Shown: one piece after another, positions 56,088 to 64,000 of the stretch
How positions within the stretch are numbered: position 1 is the first letter of the stretch
Layout: the number at the start of each line of letters is the position of its first letter
Source: Pseudomonas sp. B21-040
GTDB taxonomy: Bacteria; Pseudomonadota; Gammaproteobacteria; Pseudomonadales; Pseudomonadaceae
DNA length: 64,000 nucleotides
Direction of reading: 5' to 3'
Assembly: GCF_024748695.1 (NCBI RefSeq)
Contig: NZ_CP087176.1
Span: 3,837,501-3,901,500 of the forward strand
Translations under genes and position numbers: made by a program
Notes under the pieces: generated by a model
Databases searched by the model: none
Seen by the model: only the letters and a program-made list of their open reading frames with translations
Told to the model about the DNA's origin: nothing

Positions 56088-57608
56088 TCAGAAGAACCCC
56101 AACGGATTGATGTCGTAACTCACCAGCAGGTTTTTGGTCTGCTGGTAGTGATCGAGCATCATCTTGTGGTTTTCCCGACCGACGCCGGACTTCTTGTAGC
56201 CCCCGAACGCGGCGTGCGCCGGGTACAGGTGATAGCAGTTGGTCCAGACGCGCCCGGCCTTGATCGCCCGGCCCATGCGGTAGGCGCGGTTGATGTCGCG
56301 GGTCCAGAGGCCGGCACCGAGGCCGAACTCGCTGTCATTGGCAATCGCCAGGGCTTCGGCTTCGTCCTTGAAGGTGGTGATACCCACCACCGGGCCGAAG
56401 ATTTCTTCCTGGAACACGCGCATTTTGTTGTGGCCCTTGAGCAGGGTCGGCTGGATGTAATAGCCGCTGGACAGGTCACCTTCAAGGCGCTCGGCGGCAC
56501 CACCGGTGAGGAGCTCGGCGCCCTCCTCTTGAGCAATTTTCAGGTACGAGAGAATCTTGTCGTATTGCTGCTCCGACGCCTGGGCGCCGACCATGGTGTC
56601 GGTGTCCAGCGGGTTGCCGCGCTTGATCTTGACGATCTTTTTCATCACCTCGGCCATGAACGGCTCGTAGATCGATTCCTGCACCAGCGCTCGCGATGGG
56701 CAGGTGCACACTTCGCCCTGGTTGAAGAACGCCAGCACCAGACCTTCGGCCGCTTTTTCAATGAACTGTGGCTCGGCGTTCATGATGTCTTCAAAGAAAA
56801 TGTTCGGCGACTTGCCGCCCAGCTCGACAGTGCTCGGGATGATGTTCTCGGCGGCGCAATGCATGATGTGCGCGCCCACCGGGGTGGAGCCGGTGAAGGC
56901 GATCTTGGCGATGCGCTTGCTGGTGGCGAGTGCTTCGCCGGCCTCGCGACCGAAGCCTTGAACGATGTTCAACACCCCTGCCGGCAGCAGGTCGGCGATG
57001 AGCTCGGCAAAGACCATGATCGACAGCGGCGTTTGCTCGGCAGGCTTGAGCACGATGCAGTTGCCGGCGGCCAGGGCCGGGGCGAGTTTCCAGGCCGCCA
57101 TCAGCAGCGGGAAATTCCACGGAATGATTTGCCCGACCACACCCAGAGGCTCGTGGAAGTGATAGGCCGTGGTCAGCTCGTTGATCTCGGCAGCCCCGCC
57201 TTCCTGGGCACGAATGCAGCCAGCGAAGTAACGAAAGTGGTCGGCGGCCAGCGGCACGTCGGCGTTCAGGGTTTCGCGCACGGCCTTGCCGTTGTCCCAG
57301 GTTTCGGTGACGGCAAGGATTTCCAGGTTTTGTTCGATGCGATCGGCAATTTTCAGCAGCACCAGTGAGCGGTCCTGAGCCGAGGTCTTGCCCCAGGCAT
57401 CGGCCGCGGCATGGGCGGCGTCGAGCGCCTTGTCGATGTCAGCGGCGCTGGAGCGCGGGAACTCGGCAATCACCTCACCGGTGACGGGCGAGGTGTTGGT
57501 GAAATACTCGCCATTGATCGGTGCGACAAACTCGCCACCGATAAAGTTGCCGTAGCGTGGTTTGAAGGTAATGACGGCGCCTGGGGTTCCGGGTTGTGCG
57601 TAGATCAT
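56088..57608 (-). CDS. exaC: Aldehyde dehydrogenase, NAD-dependent (ExaC/PedI-like)
   Basis: Cytosolic aldehyde dehydrogenase of 506 residues that would oxidise acetaldehyde and other aldehydes coming from periplasmic alcohol oxidation. [21 protein letters not shown] (about 163-183) and the [10 protein letters not shown] loop build the NAD site. The catalytic Glu262 lies in VELGGKSPN and the nucleophile Cys301 in [11 protein letters not shown]. The C-terminal [16 protein letters not shown] motif is present. Its start region lies between itself and pedH, with a regulatory motif 108 bp upstream. Both genes read leftwards. Confidence 0.93.
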   Translation of the reverse strand: MIYAQPGTPGAVITFKPRYGNFIGGEFVAPINGEYFTNTSPVTGEVIAEFPRSSAADIDKALDAAHAAADAWGKTSAQDRSLVLLKIADRIEQNLEILAVTETWDNGKAVRETLNADVPLAADHFRYFAGCIRAQEGGAAEINELTTAYHFHEPLGVVGQIIPWNFPLLMAAWKLAPALAAGNCIVLKPAEQTPLSIMVFAELIADLLPAGVLNIVQGFGREAGEALATSKRIAKIAFTGSTPVGAHIMHCAAENIIPSTVELGGKSPNIFFEDIMNAEPQFIEKAAEGLVLAFFNQGEVCTCPSRALVQESIYEPFMAEVMKKIVKIKRGNPLDTDTMVGAQASEQQYDKILSYLKIAQEEGAELLTGGAAERLEGDLSSGYYIQPTLLKGHNKMRVFQEEIFGPVVGITTFKDEAEALAIANDSEFGLGAGLWTRDINRAYRMGRAIKAGRVWTNCYHLYPAHAAFGGYKKSGVGRENHKMMLDHYQQTKNLLVSYDINPLGFF

Positions 57609-57715
57609 GGTGGGCCTCTGTCTGGGTCGATGCCTGTCGTACCAACAGGCGATGAACCGATACTAGAGAGCCCCGCGTACCAGACGAATGCGCCGTTGGC
57701 AGGGGGACTCTCGTT

Positions 57716-57724
57716 ATTTGGTAG
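57716..57724 (-). promoter_or_regulatory. Shared ped/pqq motif before the aldehyde dehydrogenase gene
   Basis: ATTTGGTAG on the plus strand (CTACTACCAAATAA towards the gene), identical to the site before pqqA. A possible -10, TAGTAT on the minus strand at 57660-57665, lies about 50 bp downstream of it. Confidence 0.5.
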
Positions 57725-57737
57725 TAGGTGACGTCGA

Positions 57738-59513
57738 TCAGTGCTTGGCGACGAGGTCTTTTGGCAGCTTGAAGGTCCAGAGCATGCCGCCCTGGTTAAA
57801 GTCCTTCACCCGCTTGGCCACTTCTCCGCCCCACAACGGCACGGCGCCGCCCCAGCCGGAGAGGACCGACACGTATTGTTCGCCGTCCATTTCCCAGGTC
57901 ACGGGTGAGCCGAGTACGCCGGAACCCGTCTGGAACTCCCAGACTTTCTCGCCCGTCTTGGCATTGAACGCCTGCAGGAAACCTTCCGGCGTGCCGGTGA
58001 ACACCAGGTTGCCCTTGGTGGTCAGCACCCCGCCCCACAGCGGCGCGTAGTTCTTGTGGCGCCAGACTTCCTTGCCGGTTTTCGGGTCAATGGCGCGCAG
58101 CACGCCGATGTAGTCTTCGTTCAATGGCTTGATGGTGAAGCCGGCACCGAGGAATGCCGCGCCTTTTTTGTAGGCGATGCCTTCGTTCCAGATGTCCATG
58201 CCCCACTCGTTGGACGGCACGTAAAACAGCCCGGTGTCCCTGTTGTAAGCCATCGGCATCCAGTTTTTCGCGCCGAGGAACGCTGGCGCTACGAAGACCG
58301 AACTGCCCTTGGCCTCAGAACCCGGGGCACCCGGACGGCTGGCTTCGTTGTAGATGGGCCGGCCGTTTTTATCGAGCCCGGTGGCCCAGGTGATTTTGTC
58401 CACGAACGGGAAGCCGCGGATGAATTTGCCGTTGGTGCGATCCAGTACATAGAAGAAACCGTTGCGGTCAGCGGTGGCCGCCGCTTTGATTTCTTTGCCA
58501 CCCTCGGTGTAGTTGAACGACACCAGTTCGTTCACGCCGTCGTAGTCCCAACCATCATGGGGCGTGCTCTGGAAGTGCCATTTGATGGTGCCGTCGTCTG
58601 GATTGAGCGCCAGTCGCGACGACGAATAGAGGTTGTCGCCAGGGCGCAGGTGCGAGTTCCATGGCGCGGGGTTGCCAGTGCCGAACAGCAGCAAATTGGT
58701 TTCCGGGTCGTAGTAGCCACCCAGCCAAGGGGCGGCGCCACCGGTTTTCCAGAGGTCGCCCGGCCAGGTCTTGCCCGCCTCGCCGCCAGAGATGCCGTTT
58801 TCCACGGCTTTGCCGTCCTTGTAGACATAACCCATGTGGCCTTCGACGGTGGGACGGGTCCACAGCAGATCACCGTTTTTCGGGTCATAGGCTTCAATCT
58901 TGCCGACCACGCCGAACTCGCCACCAGCCACGCCGGTAATCAGTTTGCCGTTGATCACCAGCGGCGCGGCACTGATCGAATAGCCTTCCTTGTGGTCAGC
59001 GACTTTCTTGCTCCAGACCACCTTGCCGGTGTCCTTGTTCAGCGCCACGAGCTTGGCGTCGAGGGTGCCGAAAATCACCAGGTCGCCATACAACGCAACA
59101 CCCCGGTTGATGACGTCGCAGCACGGGCGGATGTCATCCGGCAGACGTGCATCGTATTGCCAAAGCTTTTTGCCCGTGCGTGCATCCACGGCGAACACCC
59201 GGGAGTACGAGCCGGTCATGTACATCACGCCGTCCTTGACCATCGGCTGCGCTTGCTGGCCACGCTGTTTTTCACCACCGAAGGAAAACGCCCAGGCCGG
59301 CCGCAATTCCTTCACGTTATCGACGTTGAGAATGTCCAGCGGGCTGTAGCGCTGCCCCTGGACACCCAGGCCGTTGGTGACGACTTGCTCCGGGTTTTTC
59401 GGGTCCTGGAGAATGTCCTGGTCGGAGACGGCGGCCAATGCCTGGCCGGACAACAGCATGGCACTGAGCAGCAGGCTCAAGACGAAGGGCTGGCGACGTA
59501 CGGGTTGAGTCAT
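57738..59513 (-). CDS. pedH: Lanthanide-dependent PQQ alcohol dehydrogenase PedH
   Basis: Periplasmic quinoprotein of 591 residues, an eight-bladed propeller oxidising primary alcohols and aldehydes and passing electrons to cytochrome c550. The signal peptide ends near residue 28 (SGQALAA). The vicinal disulfide Cys131-Cys132 lies in [13 protein letters not shown]. Metal and PQQ ligands are Glu199 (GGEF) and Asn281 (GTGNPAPW), with the catalytic Asp323 in [11 protein letters not shown]. Asp325, two residues on, is the extra carboxylate that marks lanthanide-binding enzymes (XoxF, PedH); calcium enzymes have Ala, Ser or Thr there. The whole sequence and its length follow P. putida PedH rather than the longer PedE/ExaA. 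GAGG lies eight bases before the ATG. Confidence 0.94.
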   Translation of the reverse strand: MTQPVRRQPFVLSLLLSAMLLSGQALAAVSDQDILQDPKNPEQVVTNGLGVQGQRYSPLDILNVDNVKELRPAWAFSFGGEKQRGQQAQPMVKDGVMYMTGSYSRVFAVDARTGKKLWQYDARLPDDIRPCCDVINRGVALYGDLVIFGTLDAKLVALNKDTGKVVWSKKVADHKEGYSISAAPLVINGKLITGVAGGEFGVVGKIEAYDPKNGDLLWTRPTVEGHMGYVYKDGKAVENGISGGEAGKTWPGDLWKTGGAAPWLGGYYDPETNLLLFGTGNPAPWNSHLRPGDNLYSSSRLALNPDDGTIKWHFQSTPHDGWDYDGVNELVSFNYTEGGKEIKAAATADRNGFFYVLDRTNGKFIRGFPFVDKITWATGLDKNGRPIYNEASRPGAPGSEAKGSSVFVAPAFLGAKNWMPMAYNRDTGLFYVPSNEWGMDIWNEGIAYKKGAAFLGAGFTIKPLNEDYIGVLRAIDPKTGKEVWRHKNYAPLWGGVLTTKGNLVFTGTPEGFLQAFNAKTGEKVWEFQTGSGVLGSPVTWEMDGEQYVSVLSGWGGAVPLWGGEVAKRVKDFNQGGMLWTFKLPKDLVAKH

Positions 59514-59618
59514 GACGGCTACCTCTGCGGTTTTTGTTATTAGCGGGAAAGTTTCCCGGTGTAGTGCAGATTCTTGGGCGCCACTGCCGCGACAACAATT
59601 ACCCGCAATAAGGAGATT

Positions 59619-59634
59619 CCTAATCCCTTAGTAG
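59619..59634 (-). promoter_or_regulatory. Shared ped motif before pedH
   Basis: CCTAATCCCTTAGTAG, 106 bp before the pedH start; it differs by only two bases from the site before the cytochrome gene (CCTAGTCCCTTGGTAG). A separate 15-bp palindrome CGGGAAA-G-TTTCCCG lies at 59544-59558, nearer the start codon. Confidence 0.5.
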
Positions 59635-59655
59635 CGGGTCGAATTCGTACAGGCC

Positions 59656-60594
59656 TTACCGGCTTGCGCCGGAATCGACCCGGGTCATCTGCCCACGCTC
59701 GTAACGCGGGTACAAATGACTAACGCTGCGGATCAATTCATAACGGCTCAGATTGATCCCGGCAAAACGTTCAGGGATGGGGCTGCGGATGATCTCGGCC
59801 ATGTCGCTGCCGTTAGCCGCGCCGTCGCGCAGCAGTTGATCGAGCCAGGTGAGGTAGTCACGCATTTGCTCAAAGGGGCCTGAGTCGCTGGCCACCGGGC
59901 CGTGGCCGGGCACGATCAGCGTCCATGGCAAGCCCTGCAGCGTGGCGATGTCCGCCAGCCACACCGACAACCCGGGGCTGTTGGGGGTGGTCAGGGCCCG
60001 TTGATAAAACACCAGGTCCCCGGCAAACAGCACGCCGGTTTGCTGGTCGAGAATAGCCAGATCCGCCCCTGAGTGCCCACCCAGGCTCAGCAAGCGCAAA
60101 TCGTGATTCCCAAAACTGTAGAGACCCGGCGTCAATTCTTGGCGAGGCAACACCACTTCGGTGCCGCGCATCCAGTCCCCCACCATTCGATACAGGTTCT
60201 CGGCCATCGCATCACCTTGTTGATGCAACAACTCGGTGGTGCCGGCCAAGGCACCGATCGGCACGTCGGTGAAGGCCTGATTGCCCAGCACATGGTCCGG
60301 GTGATGGTGAGTCAATAACACCTGGATCACCGGCTTATCGGTGGTGGCGGCAATCGCCTTGCGCATCGCTTCGCCATAACGTTTCGACGGCCCGGTGTCG
60401 ATGACCACCACGCCGCGCTCGGTGACGATGAAGGCGGTGTTGACGATGTTGCCGCCGTTATCCTTGGCAAAATTATCGGTGCTGCCCTCCAGCAACCAGG
60501 TGTCCTGGGCGATCTGTCGGGGCTTGAGTGAATATTCAAGGTCGGCCAATGCCGACAGACTGACGCTAAACACAATCAGCAGTATCCAGCGCAT
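59656..60594 (-). CDS. Quinoprotein relay system zinc metallohydrolase (MBL fold)
   Basis: Exported metallo-beta-lactamase-fold protein of 312 residues. A signal peptide (MRWILLIVFSVSLSALA) is followed by the fold with THHHPDHVLGN (His96, His97, His98, Asp100 and His101), GGHSGADLAI with the next metal His, an Asp in LFAGDLVFYQR and a final His in VPGHGP. Family members are encoded beside PQQ dehydrogenases together with the SoxYZ-like carrier; the reaction is unknown. The ATG at 60594 has AAGGAG six bases upstream. Starts about 60-140 bp from neighbours in one leftward series. Confidence 0.87.
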   Translation of the reverse strand: MRWILLIVFSVSLSALADLEYSLKPRQIAQDTWLLEGSTDNFAKDNGGNIVNTAFIVTERGVVVIDTGPSKRYGEAMRKAIAATTDKPVIQVLLTHHHPDHVLGNQAFTDVPIGALAGTTELLHQQGDAMAENLYRMVGDWMRGTEVVLPRQELTPGLYSFGNHDLRLLSLGGHSGADLAILDQQTGVLFAGDLVFYQRALTTPNSPGLSVWLADIATLQGLPWTLIVPGHGPVASDSGPFEQMRDYLTWLDQLLRDGAANGSDMAEIIRSPIPERFAGINLSRYELIRSVSHLYPRYERGQMTRVDSGASR

Positions 60595-60610
60595 GAAACG
60601 CTCCTTTGGG

Positions 60611-61372
60611 TCAGGGAATGGCCGCATCAAATTCGTTGCCGCTGGTGTCCCGCACGAACAGGCGTGTCTGCCCTGCCCCTTCGATGTCGAAGGTCAGGTT
60701 GGGGTTTTCACTGACGGCGGGAAACAACTCAAGCCGGGCCAACACCTGACCGTCCTGGTCCTTCAATTCGGCATGGTTGATGAAAAATTCCGGGATACCG
60801 CTGACCATGCCGTTGTCCATCGGATGCGCCACCTGCACACGTAATCGGCTGAACTCACTGCGTGGATAGCGGCCACCCAGCACTTCGCCGATGTGGTCCT
60901 CCCAGCCTGGCTGGGTGCGCACGACGCTCGGCGCGGTGCAGCCACCGCCCGCCGCGTCGATCAGGGTCGAACCGACGTGCCATAGCCCATCACGGGTCAA
61001 TACCGCCGCGCGCAACGGCGTGGCCTGTTCGATGCGAATCCGCACCGACAGCCACGGCAGCACACGGTCCAGCGGCTGGAAGTCGACAATTTTCGGCAGC
61101 GGGTTGAGCTCGGCCCAGGCGAGGATTTTCACCACCTCGCCCTTGAACGAGCGGGCATCGATTTCCAGCGGCACTTGCCGGGCATCTTCGGCAAACGGCG
61201 GCGCCAGCAGCTTCACTCGCTCATCAAAAACAAAGGGGGCATCACCAAGCATCTGCTTGTGATAGAAGCCCCACATCACCGACGGCACCGGGTCCTTGCC
61301 CGGATCGATATTCGCGGCCTGAACGATCCAGGGAAACCAGCAGGCCAACAGACATGTCACTCGCCAGCTCAT
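60611..61372 (-). CDS. Quinoprotein dehydrogenase-associated SoxYZ-like carrier
   Basis: Periplasmic protein of 253 residues (signal peptide to about residue 20, WIVQAA). It looks like a SoxY-like domain with the carrier Cys145 in AAGGGCTAPS, followed by a SoxZ-like beta domain (RVQVAHPMDNGMVSG). In sulfur oxidation SoxYZ carries intermediates on that Cys at the chain end; here the GGC is internal because the two domains are fused. It is expected to act with the zinc hydrolase encoded next to it. The ATG at 61372 has GGAG six bases before it. Confidence 0.85.
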   Translation of the reverse strand: MSWRVTCLLACWFPWIVQAANIDPGKDPVPSVMWGFYHKQMLGDAPFVFDERVKLLAPPFAEDARQVPLEIDARSFKGEVVKILAWAELNPLPKIVDFQPLDRVLPWLSVRIRIEQATPLRAAVLTRDGLWHVGSTLIDAAGGGCTAPSVVRTQPGWEDHIGEVLGGRYPRSEFSRLRVQVAHPMDNGMVSGIPEFFINHAELKDQDGQVLARLELFPAVSENPNLTFDIEGAGQTRLFVRDTSGNEFDAAIP

Positions 61373-61381
61373 CAACTGCTC

Positions 61382-62257
61382 CTATTGATACATCTCGGGC
61401 ACGTCATACCGCAGGCCGTAATGGCTGTAGATCGTTTTCACCGAGCCGTCGCGGATGAGGCCTTCCAGTGCCTCTTCCACGGCATAGGCCAATTGCCGAT
61501 TGCTTTCGTGCACCGCCATGCCGATTTCCCAAAGCTGTTTGCCCATGTTCGGATAGGCGTTCTCCGCCAGTGCCACTTGCGGGTCGGCCGCTTCATGCAC
61601 CTGCCAGTCAATTTCGCCACGCATGGCCATCACCGCGTCGACCTCTCCGGCCTTCATGGCCGCAAATGCCTGGGGTACGCCTGGGTAGTGGTGGGTTTTG
61701 CCGGCGAGCATGCCGTTGAACACCGAGGTCAGGTAGAACGACGGCACGCTGTCGACCTCGACGCCAATCGGGTGGTGCTCGAACACTGCAACGCTGGCGA
61801 CCTTGTCCAGTCGGCGACGATCGTAAGCCACTTGCCATTGTTCGTTCTGGTAGGGGCCGAACATCACCACATGGCCGTTTTCCAGTTCGCCCAATTCGTT
61901 GCGCCTTTGCGCGTAGTCACGGTCGTAGGGCACCCGCATCATCAGGTCGGCCAGTTGCTGGTTGTGCAGAGCACTGGCGCGCCATATGTAATCGCGCAGA
62001 TCGTCGTCGAGCTTTTCACCGGCAGGCGCCCACATCAGCGTCAAGCGCACACCGAGTGCCTTGGCCAACGCCTCGGCGAGTTCTACATCAACGCCTCGGG
62101 GCTGGCCGGCTTGCTCAAAACTGTAAGGGGCGAAGTCTTTGTAGACCGCCACTTTCAGTTCCCCGGCGGCGATCACTTCGTCGTAATTGCGAACCTGCGC
62201 CTGCACCGCCTGGCAGCACAGCCACACAGCGCTGATCAATACCGCGAGCAGACGCAT
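61382..62257 (-). CDS. Quinoprotein dehydrogenase-associated periplasmic binding protein (ABC family 3)
   Basis: Exported binding protein of 291 residues. The signal peptide (to AVQA, about residue 20) is followed by RNYDEVIAAGELKVAVYKDFAPYSFEQAGQPRGVDVELAEALAKALGV, the standard family 3 opening. It is of the subgroup found with PQQ dehydrogenases and often without its own permease. Possible roles are helping cofactor or metal delivery, or signalling; none is proven. It follows pedF by four bases and precedes the SoxYZ-like gene by nine. Confidence 0.87.
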   Translation of the reverse strand: MRLLAVLISAVWLCCQAVQAQVRNYDEVIAAGELKVAVYKDFAPYSFEQAGQPRGVDVELAEALAKALGVRLTLMWAPAGEKLDDDLRDYIWRASALHNQQLADLMMRVPYDRDYAQRRNELGELENGHVVMFGPYQNEQWQVAYDRRRLDKVASVAVFEHHPIGVEVDSVPSFYLTSVFNGMLAGKTHHYPGVPQAFAAMKAGEVDAVMAMRGEIDWQVHEAADPQVALAENAYPNMGKQLWEIGMAVHESNRQLAYAVEEALEGLIRDGSVKTIYSHYGLRYDVPEMYQ

Positions 62258-62261
62258 GGGG

Positions 62262-62723
62262 TTACTCCTCGACGTGAACGCTGTCCAGATAAGTGCGCAC
62301 CGCCCACAACGCTTCCTGGCTCAAGTAGTCAGCCATTTTCGGCATGTAGACCCGGCCGTCACGCACTGCGCCATGACGGACGCGTTCGACAAACCACTCA
62401 TCTCCCGACTCAGCGACATCCAGCATGCGCAAGTCAGGGGCAATCCCGCCGGACTTGGCTTCCAGGCCATGGCACGCCGCACAGTTCTGGTTGTAGGCCG
62501 ACGAGCCGATTTCCAGCGCTTTGTCGTGCTCCGGGGAGGTGCGGTAGGGGTTCACTGCCGCCCAGCCATCGCCATCGACCTGAACACCGGCGTCCTTGAT
62601 GGGCGTCAGGCCTTTTGTTTCCACGGCTTGAGGCACCACGTTGCCGTGAGCCCATACGGAACCTGCACTGATAACACCGGCCAGCAGCCCGGCGATAAGT
62701 AAGGCGTTGCGTTTTGTTGTCAT
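62262..62723 (-). CDS. pedF: Cytochrome c550 PedF, electron acceptor of the quinoprotein
   Basis: Periplasmic monoheme cytochrome of 153 residues. Signal peptide to about residue 25 (GSVWA), then the heme site CAACH with Cys81, Cys84 and His85. The likely axial Met is in GRVYMPKM (about 126). It matches the small cytochrome c-550 that takes electrons from PedE/PedH-type dehydrogenases. It is the first gene of the leftward series ending at pqq. A motif shared with pedH lies about 103 bp upstream. Confidence 0.92.
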   Translation of the reverse strand: MTTKRNALLIAGLLAGVISAGSVWAHGNVVPQAVETKGLTPIKDAGVQVDGDGWAAVNPYRTSPEHDKALEIGSSAYNQNCAACHGLEAKSGGIAPDLRMLDVAESGDEWFVERVRHGAVRDGRVYMPKMADYLSQEALWAVRTYLDSVHVEE

Positions 62724-62825
62724 TGTTATGCCCTCTGGATTGCACGCAAAACCTCTTGGCAGAGGCTATGGCACCCATCTTAGAAACGGCTTCGCATTCA
62801 CCCCATGCTGCTTTGGTGTTCGCCG

Positions 62826-62841
62826 CCTAGTCCCTTGGTAG
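62826..62841 (-). promoter_or_regulatory. Shared ped motif before pedF
   Basis: CCTAGTCCCTTGGTAG, 103 bp before pedF, matching 14 of 16 bases of the pedH site. A possible -10 TAAGAT lies about 43 bp downstream (62778-62783 on the minus strand). Confidence 0.5.
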
Positions 62842-62871
62842 TAAGGCGATGGATCGACACCGGGAGCAGCC

Positions 62872-62994
62872 CTAGCGACCCGGGGTGGTGGGCAACACGG
62901 GTAACGGCAGTGGATGCGGGCCGTGAAGCCGGTCGACGCCGATCAGGGTCAAAATCAGCAAAAAAGGCAGGAGCAGCGCTTTGATAATTCGCAT
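62872..62994 (-). CDS. Small membrane-associated or secreted protein, 40 residues, unknown
   Basis: Short gene from ATG 62994 to TAG 62872 with a very good RBS (GAGGAG seven bases upstream). The product begins MRIIKALLLPFLLILTLIGV, a single hydrophobic helix after a basic start, and ends in a Pro/Leu tail (GPHPLPLPVLPTTPGR). It could be a signal-anchored small protein or exported peptide. It lies between pedF and the divergent ABC binding-protein gene, directly under a copy of the ped motif (63062-63073), so it is probably expressed with the alcohol-oxidation genes. I do not recognise it. Confidence 0.55.
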   Translation of the reverse strand: MRIIKALLLPFLLILTLIGVDRLHGPHPLPLPVLPTTPGR

Positions 62995-63061
62995 GGACGT
63001 TCTCCTCCCGGGCGATGACCGTTGCAGCCCATGCTAGAGCCGCGCCGCACGGGGCGAGTTA

Positions 63062-63073
63062 CTACCTTGGTAC
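63062..63073. promoter_or_regulatory. Shared ped motif between the small gene and the ABC binding-protein gene
   Basis: CTACCTTGGTAC is nearly symmetric: it reads CTACC towards the rightward gene and GTACCAAGG towards the leftward one. It is about 80 bp before the ATG at 63152 and about 68 bp before the ATG at 62994, so it may serve both. Confidence 0.45.
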
Positions 63074-63151
63074 TGGCCGACCGGTACTTTCTGCATATTT
63101 CCCCAGCTCGACGGGCTTCCTATGCTGGCGCTACCTGTAAAGGAGTGCCCT

Positions 63152-64000
63152 ATGCGCCAGCTTGCCCCTTACGCCTTGCTCTACCTGCTGGCGATTGCCT
63201 GCGCTGCGGGCGTGGCCACCCACAGCCAGGCGGCAGACGCGCCATTGCAGGTGCGAATCGGCTACCTGGGGTATCGCCCCGATCCGGGGCCACTGTTGTC
63301 GAACGTCATTCCCGAGCCGGCTGATGCCGGGCTGCGCGGCGCCGAACTGGCGATCACCGACAGCAACAGCACCGGGCGTTTTCTCAACCATGGTTACAGC
63401 CTGCTCAGCGCCAGCGTCGACAATCCGCAAGCCTTGCTTGAAGCGGCCAAAAACCAGCACGCACAGGGCCTGCGTCTGTTTGTGGTGAACGCTCCGGTCG
63501 ACACCTTGCGCCAACTCAGCGCTGCCCTGCCCGACAGCCTGCTATTCAACGCCGGCAGTCCCGACGACCGCTTGCGCACCACCGATTGCTTGCCGAACGT
63601 GCTGCACACCTTGCCGAGTCGGGCGATGCTCGCCGATGCCCTGGCGCAATTTCTGGTGGTGCGCAAATGGCAACGGGCGCTGCTGATTGTCGGCCCGACT
63701 CCTGACGATCAAGCCTATGCCGCCGCCCTGCGCCGCGCCGCCAAGCGCTTCGGTCTGCAACTGGTCGCGGAAAAACCCTGGAGCTTCGATAACGATCAAC
63801 GCCGCAGCGCCCAAGCCGACATGCCGCTGTTCACCCAGACCGCCGAATATGACGTGGTGCTGGTGGCCGATGAACGCGGCGACTTCGGTGAATACGTGCC
63901 CTACCAGACCTGGTTCCCGCGCCCGGTCGCCGGCACTCAGGGCCTGACCCCGGTGGGCTGGCACAAGACCGTGGAAACCTACGGCGCTGCGCAGCTGCAA
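63152..64000 (+). CDS. PQQ-dependent alcohol dehydrogenase system ABC substrate-binding protein, 3' end outside window
   Basis: Open from ATG 63152 (AAGGAG seven bases upstream) to the window end, 283 residues seen. A signal peptide (about residues 1-28, ending SQAA) precedes VRIGYLGYRPDPGPLLSNVIPEPADAGLRGAELAITDSN. It resembles branched-chain-amino-acid-type receptors of the subgroup linked to PQQ catabolic loci: ALLIVGPTPDDQAYAAALRRAAKRFG, then DVVLVADERGDFGEYVPYQTWFPRPV. It is divergent from the small gene and would be followed by the ped ABC efflux genes in related genomes. Ligand unknown. Confidence 0.85.
   Translation, partial: MRQLAPYALLYLLAIACAAGVATHSQAADAPLQVRIGYLGYRPDPGPLLSNVIPEPADAGLRGAELAITDSNSTGRFLNHGYSLLSASVDNPQALLEAAKNQHAQGLRLFVVNAPVDTLRQLSAALPDSLLFNAGSPDDRLRTTDCLPNVLHTLPSRAMLADALAQFLVVRKWQRALLIVGPTPDDQAYAAALRRAAKRFGLQLVAEKPWSFDNDQRRSAQADMPLFTQTAEYDVVLVADERGDFGEYVPYQTWFPRPVAGTQGLTPVGWHKTVETYGAAQLQ

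Noticed and set aside
58056..59543. A 495-codon plus-strand frame opposite pedH
   Set aside because: pedH is certain from its metal and PQQ motifs; the opposite frame has no recognisable features.

Overview
The window looks like the chromosome of a Pseudomonas of the fluorescens/putida type. The GC-rich coding is dense. There are many REP doublets built on the GCGGGCAAGCCCGC core, a DUF1652 protein, an OprD-family porin, a quinoprotein (ped/exa) alcohol-oxidation locus with pqqABCDE, and a type VI secretion (T6SS) cluster ordered like the H3 cluster of P. aeruginosa. I see no rRNA, tRNA, CRISPR array, insertion sequence or prophage. Homology statements come from reading motifs and from remembered families, not from a search.

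Region 1 (1-9.7 kb) is a polyamine/amine-type uptake and oxidation neighbourhood. It holds a cut-off PotB-like permease, a periplasmic binding protein, a GntR/FCD regulator, a GT1-type glycosyltransferase, a FAD amine oxidase with a DUF861 cupin partner, and an NTF2-AraC fusion regulator. A tautomerase, a TetR regulator and a 2-hydroxyacid dehydrogenase follow. Region 2 (9.7-30.3 kb) is a complete T6SS. tssJ-K-L-M-A run leftwards, and tssB-C-hcp-E-F-G-H run rightwards, followed by two AT-richer accessory genes, vgrG and a MORN-repeat gene. A DUF4280 PAAR-like gene faces them. The first accessory gene (25958-26563) carries the His-Gly and Cys signature of a clan CD (caspase-like) fold and is my best candidate for an undescribed effector.

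Region 3 (30.5-34.8 kb) holds a phosphotransferase/short-chain dehydrogenase pair ending at a clear terminator, a small lipoprotein, a DUF1652 protein and a three-PAS LuxR regulator. Region 4 (35-43.4 kb) is the reductive pyrimidine pathway: PreTA dihydropyrimidine dehydrogenase, dihydropyrimidinase, N-carbamoyl-beta-alanine amidohydrolase, an NCS1 transporter and a RutR-like TetR regulator. Region 5 (43.6-49.4 kb) has copC-copD, then hexuronate use: an OprD-type porin, uronate dehydrogenase, an SMP-30 lactonase and an aldose epimerase. The porin and dehydrogenase promoters share an operator-like 10-mer, and the porin promoter is flanked by a perfect 13-bp inverted repeat.

Region 6 (49.4-64 kb) is periplasmic alcohol oxidation. 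It holds a hybrid kinase and iron alcohol dehydrogenase (ErcS'/ErcA-like), pqqA-E, an aldehyde dehydrogenase (ExaC/PedI), and a PedH-type quinoprotein whose D323-x-D325 motif marks it as lanthanide-dependent. Its accessory periplasmic proteins, cytochrome c550, an uncatalogued 40-residue ORF and the start of a PQQ-linked ABC binding protein follow. A CTACCAA(AT/GG) motif recurs about 100 bp before pqqA, exaC, pedH and pedF, and about 70-90 bp before the last two genes. This suggests one regulon. The calcium-type PedE gene that I recall next to pedF in P. putida is not there.
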